This document shows positions 24,294 through 26,535 of a stretch of DNA of 26,535 nt, one piece after another. Origin of the DNA: Immundisolibacter sp. (GTDB taxonomy: Bacteria > Pseudomonadota > Gammaproteobacteria > Immundisolibacterales > Immundisolibacteraceae); NCBI RefSeq assembly GCF_041601295.1, contig NZ_JBFIII010000037.1, positions 1 to 26,535 on the forward strand, in the 5' to 3' direction. The notes below the pieces were generated by a model. It saw only the letters and a list, made by a program, of their open reading frames with translations, searched no databases and was not told where the DNA came from. Position numbers and translations under genes: made by a program. The number at the start of each line of letters is the position of its first letter. Positions within the stretch are counted from its first letter, which is position 1.

Positions 24294-26535
24294 TGGCCCT
24301 GGCCACAGCCGCGTTTGAAACGCGCCGGCAGCGTCTGCGGATCGCCGTGACCGGTGCCGTGCAGGGCGTGGGTTTTCGGCCCTACACCTACCGGCTGGCA
24401 TGCCAGCTTGGCCTTGCCGGTTCGGTGCGCAACACCCCGGTCGGGGTTGAAATTGATGCCCAGGGTGAACCCGCGGCGCTGCATCAACTCCTGGCGGGCC
24501 TACGCGCGGCGCCCGCGCCGGCACGGGTCGATCAGGTCCAGGCGCAGCCCTGCCGGGCCGACGACCGGACCACGTTTGTGGTGGCCGAAAGCAGTCTTGG
24601 CGCTGGCGACGCGCTGCCGTTGCCGGACCTGGCGCTGTGCGCGGACTGCCTGGCCGAGATTCGCGACCCGGCCAGCCGCCGTTTCGACTATGCGTTTACC
24701 AGTTGCAGCCGCTGCGGGCCGCGCTACAGCATCATTGCCGGTCTCCCGTACGACCGTGCGCGCACCGGTATGGCCGGCTTCACGCTGTGTCCGGCGTGCA
24801 CGGTCGAGTATGCCGACCCGACCGACCGCCGTTTTCAGCATCAGGCCAACGCCTGCCCGGCCTGCGGGCCAAGGCTGTGGTTGGCGGACGGCGATGGTCA
24901 ATCCCTGGCGCAGAGCACAGCGGCACTCGCCGGCGCCGCCGCGCTGCTGCGGGGCGGCGGCGTGCTGGCACTCAAGGGCCTGGGTGGTTTTCAGTTGCTG
25001 GTGGATGCGCGCGACCGGGCTGCGGTGGCGCGCCTGCGCGAGCGCAAGGCGCGGCCCGACAAGCCCTTCGCGGTGATGTACCCCGAGCTTGAGGCCGTGC
25101 AGCTTGCCTGTCACGTGAGTGCTGTCGCACGCGCGGCGCTGACCAGCGCCGCGGCACCGATTGTGCTGCTGCCGCGGCGCGCCGACGGCCTGGCGTCGAA
25201 CGTAGCGCCTGGCAATCCGCGTCTTGGCGTGATGCTGCCGTATACGCCGCTGCACCGGCTGCTTCTGGACCGGCTGGATTTCCCGGTGGTCGCGACGTCC
25301 GGCAATGTTGCGGGCGAACCGCTGTGCAGCGAGAACGCACACGCGCTTGCCCGCCTGGCCGGCGTTGCCGATGCCTTTTTGCTGCACGACCGGCCCATCC
25401 AGCGGGCGCTCGACGATTCGGTGGTGCAGATCGTCCGCGGCGTCCCGCAGGTACTGCGCGCCGCCCGCGGTTACGCGCCGCTGTCGGTAGCCTGCGGGCC
25501 CGGCGACGGTGCTGTCCTGGCGTTCGGTGGGCACCTCAAGGCGGCGCTGGCGGTTGGCGGTGACCGGCGCATCGTGCTGGGTCAGCACCTGGGTGATCTT
25601 GATAGCGCTGCGGCCCTGGCCGGCTTCGATGCCGCGGTACAGGAGCTGCCGACACTAACAGGCACGGCGCCGACGCTTGTGGTCTGCGACGCCCATCCTG
25701 ACTACGCCTCCAGCCTGCGGGCCGGGGCGTTGGGCCTGCCGTTGCGGCGGGTGCAGCACCACCACGCCCATGTGGTCGCGGTGATGGCCGAGCACGACCT
25801 GGACGGCGAGGTGCTGGGCGTGGCCTGGGACGGCAGCGGCCTGGGGGACGACGGCACGCTGTGGGGCGGCGAGTTTTTCGCTTGCACACGCCAGGCTTAT
25901 CAGCGCCGGGCATGGCTGTGGCCGTTCCCGCTGCCCGGCGGCGAGCGCGCGGCGCGCGAACCACGCCGGGCGGCGCTAGGGCTATTACACGCCGCCTATG
26001 GCGAAGCGGCCGGGGCACTCGATTTGCCGCCGCTGCGCGCCTTCACGGCCGACGAGCGACGCTCGCTGCATCGGGCCATCGGGCGCGGCATCAACGCGCC
26101 GCTGACGTCCAGCATCGGCCGGCTGTTCGACGCCGTCGCCGCGCTGGTCGATTTGTGCCAGCAGATGAGTTTTGAGGGACAGGCCGCGCAGGCCTTGCAA
26201 TCCGCGGCCGAGGCAGCGGGGCCGGCAGCGCCCTATCCCTTGCCCCTGCGTCCGGCGCTCGACGGGCACGTGGCCGACTGGGGTCCGCTATTGACAGCAT
26301 TGCTGTCCGATGTCGCCGCCGGCACGCCGGCAGGGGTCATCAGCATGCGTTTTCACGCCGGATTGGCGAACCTGATTGCGGCTGTTACGCGGCAGTTCGG
26401 CGCCCAGCGAGTGGTGCTGGCCGGTGGTTGTTTTCAGAACGCGCTGCTGCTGGAACTGACCGCCGGGCGCCTCGCGGATGCCGGGGTGGCGGTGTTCTGG
26501 CCGCAGCGGCTGCCGCCGGGCGATGGTGGTCTTGC
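24293..26535 (+). CDS. hypF: Carbamoyltransferase HypF (3' end outside window)
   Basis: The frame stays open to the window edge for 747 residues, nearly the full 760-780 of HypF. Domains in order: acylphosphatase (VTGAVQGVGFRPYTYRLA, about 18-100), a four-pair Cys zinc-finger part (CADC near 115, CSRC, CPAC, CPACGP), a YrdC-like domain (about 205-385, with VALKGLGGFQLL-like LALKGLGGFQLLVDA and RKARPDKPFAVM), and a Kae1-like domain (VVCDAHPDYASS, VQHHHAHVVAVM, WDGSGLGDDGTLWGGE, LAGGCFQN, LPPGDGGLA). HypF uses carbamoyl phosphate to make the cyanide ligands of the NiFe site, delivered through HypE. Its ATG shares one base with the hypA stop. About 10-30 residues should remain beyond the window, with hypC, hypD and hypE possibly after that. 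Confidence 0.95.
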   Translation, partial: MALATAAFETRRQRLRIAVTGAVQGVGFRPYTYRLACQLGLAGSVRNTPVGVEIDAQGEPAALHQLLAGLRAAPAPARVDQVQAQPCRADDRTTFVVAESSLGAGDALPLPDLALCADCLAEIRDPASRRFDYAFTSCSRCGPRYSIIAGLPYDRARTGMAGFTLCPACTVEYADPTDRRFQHQANACPACGPRLWLADGDGQSLAQSTAALAGAAALLRGGGVLALKGLGGFQLLVDARDRAAVARLRERKARPDKPFAVMYPELEAVQLACHVSAVARAALTSAAAPIVLLPRRADGLASNVAPGNPRLGVMLPYTPLHRLLLDRLDFPVVATSGNVAGEPLCSENAHALARLAGVADAFLLHDRPIQRALDDSVVQIVRGVPQVLRAARGYAPLSVACGPGDGAVLAFGGHLKAALAVGGDRRIVLGQHLGDLDSAAALAGFDAAVQELPTLTGTAPTLVVCDAHPDYASSLRAGALGLPLRRVQHHHAHVVAVMAEHDLDGEVLGVAWDGSGLGDDGTLWGGEFFACTRQAYQRRAWLWPFPLPGGERAAREPRRAALGLLHAAYGEAAGALDLPPLRAFTADERRSLHRAIGRGINAPLTSSIGRLFDAVAALVDLCQQMSFEGQAAQALQSAAEAAGPAAPYPLPLRPALDGHVADWGPLLTALLSDVAAGTPAGVISMRFHAGLANLIAAVTRQFGAQRVVLAGGCFQNALLLELTAGRLADAGVAVFWPQRLPPGDGGL

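Overview
The window is high-GC, gene-dense bacterial chromosome with short intergenic spaces and many 4-8 bp start/stop overlaps. The order comEC - exbB - exbD - msbA at the left edge is typical of Gammaproteobacteria. Together with the GC content, a ring-hydroxylating dioxygenase pair, B12-dependent MetH and methylmalonyl-CoA mutase, a DUF1329 protein and a group 3b NiFe hydrogenase, it suggests an environmental, metabolically versatile, high-GC gammaproteobacterium, perhaps an aromatic-hydrocarbon degrader such as Immundisolibacter. That genus-level idea is an inference and is weak.

Layout. Positions 1-3136 (+): 3' end of comEC, an ExbB/ExbD proton channel pair and the lipid A flippase MsbA. 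Positions 3174-4394 (-): a degenerate EAL-HDOD signalling protein. Positions 4395-4832: a gene-poor stretch with a 9-bp tandem repeat. Positions 4833-6842: a SnoaL/NTF2-like gene (-) divergent from a DszB-like desulfinase gene (+), followed by a MAPEG membrane protein (+). The shared promoter region carries a perfect 15-bp tandem repeat. Positions 6907-10590 (-): cobalamin-dependent methionine synthase MetH, divergent from a phospholipid N-methyltransferase-like gene (10953-11522). Positions 11762-13610 (+): Rieske dioxygenase alpha and beta subunits. Position 14005 back to 13628 (-): a group II truncated hemoglobin whose promoter has an FNR/DNR-type site at class II spacing. Positions 14100-17245 (-): methylmalonyl-CoA mutase followed by its GTPase chaperone MeaB. 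Positions 17529-18971 (+): a secreted DUF1329 protein. Positions 19111-26535 (+): a tightly coupled hydrogenase operon, hyhB - CNBD protein - hyhG - hyhS - hyhL - maturation protease - short hypA - hypF, with hypF cut by the window edge.

How the genes may work together. The hydrogenase operon is the clearest single system. HyhL and HyhS form the NiFe/FeS core, and HyhB and HyhG carry electrons to NAD(P). The protease, HypA-like protein and HypF supply maturation. Two features stand out in it: a small cyclic-nucleotide-binding-domain protein without a DNA-binding domain, overlapping hyhB, and a HypA-like protein that lacks the cysteine zinc ribbon. MetH and methylmalonyl-CoA mutase/MeaB both need cobalamin. 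The DszB-like protein keeps the Cys/His/Arg catalytic set of biphenyl sulfinate desulfinase and has no signal peptide, so it is more likely a cytosolic C-S-cleaving enzyme than a transporter-binding protein.

No tRNA, rRNA, CRISPR array, insertion sequence or integrase gene was found.
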